From NCBI GenBank assembly GCA_946482385.1, contig CAMLRI010000049.1, positions 1 to 9,100 on the forward strand: a stretch of 9,100 nt of DNA. The letters are read 5' to 3'. The position numbers were made by a program, and so were the translations under genes. The stretch comes from an uncultured Cellvibrio sp. (lineage in GTDB: Bacteria; Pseudomonadota; Gammaproteobacteria; Pseudomonadales; Cellvibrionaceae). The notes beneath the pieces are model-generated. The model saw only the letters and a list, made by a program, of their open reading frames with translations, did not search any database and was not told the DNA's origin. Below, in pieces: positions 5,631 to 9,100 of this stretch (its first letter is position 1; each line of letters starts with the position of its first letter).

Positions 5631-5660
5631 GCGTCTGGGCCAAGCAACACGCCCAGGCGC
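5631..5660 (+). other. Intergenic hairpin after rph
   Basis: GCGTCTGGGC at 5631-5640 pairs with GCCCAGGCGC at 5651-5660 over 10 bp, with a single G-U wobble and a 10-nt loop. It starts 20 nt past the rph stop. The following sequence is C-rich (GAGCATCCTCCCCTCCCC), with no U tract, so it is not a standard intrinsic terminator. It may stabilise the rph 3' end or act with Rho. Confidence 0.5.
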
Positions 5661-5696
5661 GAGCATCCTCCCCTCCCCATCAAGATGGATAATGCC

Positions 5697-6812
5697 ATGC
5701 GCATAGTCAGTGTTTTTATCATCCTCCTGTTGAGTTGCCTGAGTATGCAATTATCCGCGAAAGATAATAAACCCCTACGCATTGGCGTAGTTGGCCTTAC
5801 CCACACCCATGTGCATTGGCTGCTGGGGCGTGAACCCAGGGGTGATATTGAGATAGTCGGTATTGTTGAGCCCAATCAAGCGTTGGCCAAACGCTACACC
5901 GAACAACATCAATTAAGCATGGAAATTGTTTACGACACCCTGCCGGAAATGTTGGATAAAACCAAACCTGCGGCGGTTACTGCATTTGGCAGTATTTATG
6001 AACACCTGCAGGTTGTTGAAATAGCGGCGCCGCGCGGTGTGCATGTGATGGTGGAAAAACCCCTGGCGGTGAATATGGAGCACGCGCAAAAAATGGCGCA
6101 GCTGGCCAAAAAACATAACATCCATTTGCTGACTAATTACGAAACTACCTGGTACCCAACCAATCACTACAGCAAAACATTATTGGATTCAGGAAAAATC
6201 GGCGACGCCAGAAAAATTGTGGTGCACGATGGCCACCAAGGCCCGAAAAAATTGGGCGTCAACCAAGAGTTTTTAGATTGGCTAATCGACCCGGTGCAAA
6301 ATGGTGGCGGCGCCATAGTGGATTTTGGTTGTTATGGCGCCAACTTGATCACCTGGTTATTGAATGGCGAGCGGCCAATATCGGTAACGGCCATTACCCA
6401 ACAATTGCAACCGGCGGATTATCCCAAAGTGGATGATGAGGCCACCATTATTCTCACTTACGCAAAAGCCCAGGGTATTGTACAAGCCTCGTGGAATTGG
6501 CCAATTGCGCGCAAAGATATGGAGGTTTATGGCGAGCAGGGTGTGGTGGTTGCACAGGATAGGAATAATTTACTGATGCAACTCTCCGACACAACCGCGG
6601 CCCAGCAGAAAAAATTGCCCGAGCGCGCTTACCCGTTAGATGATCCTTTTGCGTTCTTTAAAGCGGTGATTGAGGGCGATATAACCATGAGTCCTTACGA
6701 TTTATCCTCGCTGGAAAACAATCTCCTGGTGGTGGAGATTTTGGATGCGGCACGCAAAAGCGCCCAGACCGGGCAGCGGGTTTATTTACACAATCCAGGT
6801 AAAACTCACTAA
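5697..6812 (+). CDS. Exported Gfo/Idh/MocA family oxidoreductase
   Basis: The 371-residue product starts with an export signal (MRIVSVFIILLLSCLSMQLSA), with type I cleavage likely after LSA at 19-21; C14 in LLSC is a poor lipobox. The mature part has an NAD(P)-binding Rossmann fold starting RIGVVGLTHTHVH (28-40, a GxxG-type nucleotide loop), the diagnostic VEKPLAVN at 119-126 whose Lys (K121) is usually catalytic, and GGGAIVDFGCYGANLITWL at 203-221 in the alpha/beta substrate domain. The family oxidises or reduces sugars and cyclitols, or uses bound NAD for redox-assisted glycoside cleavage (GH109). The substrate is unknown, but the following GH3 gene suggests carbohydrate. Exported members usually enter with tightly bound cofactor via Tat, yet no twin-arginine is seen. 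The start at 5697 has GGA 7 nt upstream; an in-frame ATG at 5685 lacks any ribosome binding site. Confidence 0.88.
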   Translation: MRIVSVFIILLLSCLSMQLSAKDNKPLRIGVVGLTHTHVHWLLGREPRGDIEIVGIVEPNQALAKRYTEQHQLSMEIVYDTLPEMLDKTKPAAVTAFGSIYEHLQVVEIAAPRGVHVMVEKPLAVNMEHAQKMAQLAKKHNIHLLTNYETTWYPTNHYSKTLLDSGKIGDARKIVVHDGHQGPKKLGVNQEFLDWLIDPVQNGGGAIVDFGCYGANLITWLLNGERPISVTAITQQLQPADYPKVDDEATIILTYAKAQGIVQASWNWPIARKDMEVYGEQGVVVAQDRNNLLMQLSDTTAAQQKKLPERAYPLDDPFAFFKAVIEGDITMSPYDLSSLENNLLVVEILDAARKSAQTGQRVYLHNPGKTH

Positions 6813-7047
6813 TCCGGAACCGACAGCCGCAGGGCAGGCAATACAAAGCATCGCGTCATAAAAAGTAAAAATGCTTAACAGGCTGGTGCGCCAGCTGCTA
6901 CCTTATTCGCCATAAAAACCCGGTTCACCGGGGCATATCACAGGGGTAATAAACCCCGGCATAGAGAGCAAAAATCACCACAAGCGTACTGGCCGGTGCC
7001 CTGCCCGGCTATTCGGTCTTTTATTGTTTATTGATTGAGTGCCCACT
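6813..7047. other. 235-bp intergenic region with several hairpins upstream of the GH3 gene
   Basis: The region contains AAGCAT/ATGCTT arms at 6846-6851 and 6871-6876, GCTGG/CCAGC at 6882-6886 and 6891-6895, CCCGGT/ACCGGG at 6919-6924 and 6927-6932, GGGGT/ACCCC at 6943-6947 and 6953-6957, and GCCGG/CCGGC at 6992-6996 and 7005-7009. CCGGGG at 6928-6933 can alternatively pair with CCCCGG at 6954-6959. On the minus strand the 6919-6932 hairpin is followed by five T. No gene, tRNA or named riboswitch was recognised, and no clear promoter could be fixed. Confidence 0.5.
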
Positions 7048-9099
<2,052 letters not shown>

Positions 9100-9100
9100 C

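Overview
The window looks like a chromosomal segment of a GC-rich, polysaccharide-degrading gammaproteobacterium, probably close to Cellvibrio. This is inferred from the gammaproteobacterial YicC and RNase PH, the ExoP/Cel3A-type family 3 glycoside hydrolase lipoprotein, and the strong G/C bias at third codon positions. No database search was possible, so the genus is a suggestion.

Layout, left to right. Positions 2-73 (+) hold the last 23 codons of an unidentified gene. Positions 150-1620 hold a compact AT-rich two-gene operon on the minus strand: a Panacea-domain (DUF4065/SocA-like) antitoxin-type protein at 1101-1571, followed 3 nt later by a class III nucleotidyl-cyclase-like protein at 174-1097. 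The operon has its own candidate promoter, a strong ribosome binding site and an intrinsic terminator that overlaps its last stop codon. Positions 1799-2668 (-) hold yicC, an RNA endonuclease family gene. Positions 2815-4719 (-) hold a secreted serine hydrolase with five ~52-residue tandem repeats in front of an S12/beta-lactamase-like domain. Positions 4882-5610 (+) hold rph (RNase PH), divergent from the hydrolase. Positions 5697-6812 (+) hold an exported Gfo/Idh/MocA-family oxidoreductase. Positions 7048 to the end (+) hold a GH3 exo-beta-glucanase lipoprotein that runs off the window.

Two functional themes stand out. RNA metabolism: yicC and rph, commonly near each other in gammaproteobacteria, are here separated by the secreted hydrolase gene. 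Envelope and carbohydrate work: the S12-like hydrolase, the exported oxidoreductase and the GH3 lipoprotein all carry export signals.

The most interesting element is the Panacea plus cyclase-like operon. Panacea-domain proteins are known antitoxins that pair with many unrelated toxins, and class III cyclase-like proteins are the signal-producing half of Pycsar anti-phage systems. The pair, set in AT-rich DNA next to housekeeping genes, is a candidate toxin-antitoxin or anti-phage module whose toxic activity would be a nucleotidyl cyclase. No Pycsar-type TIR or transmembrane effector is present beside it.
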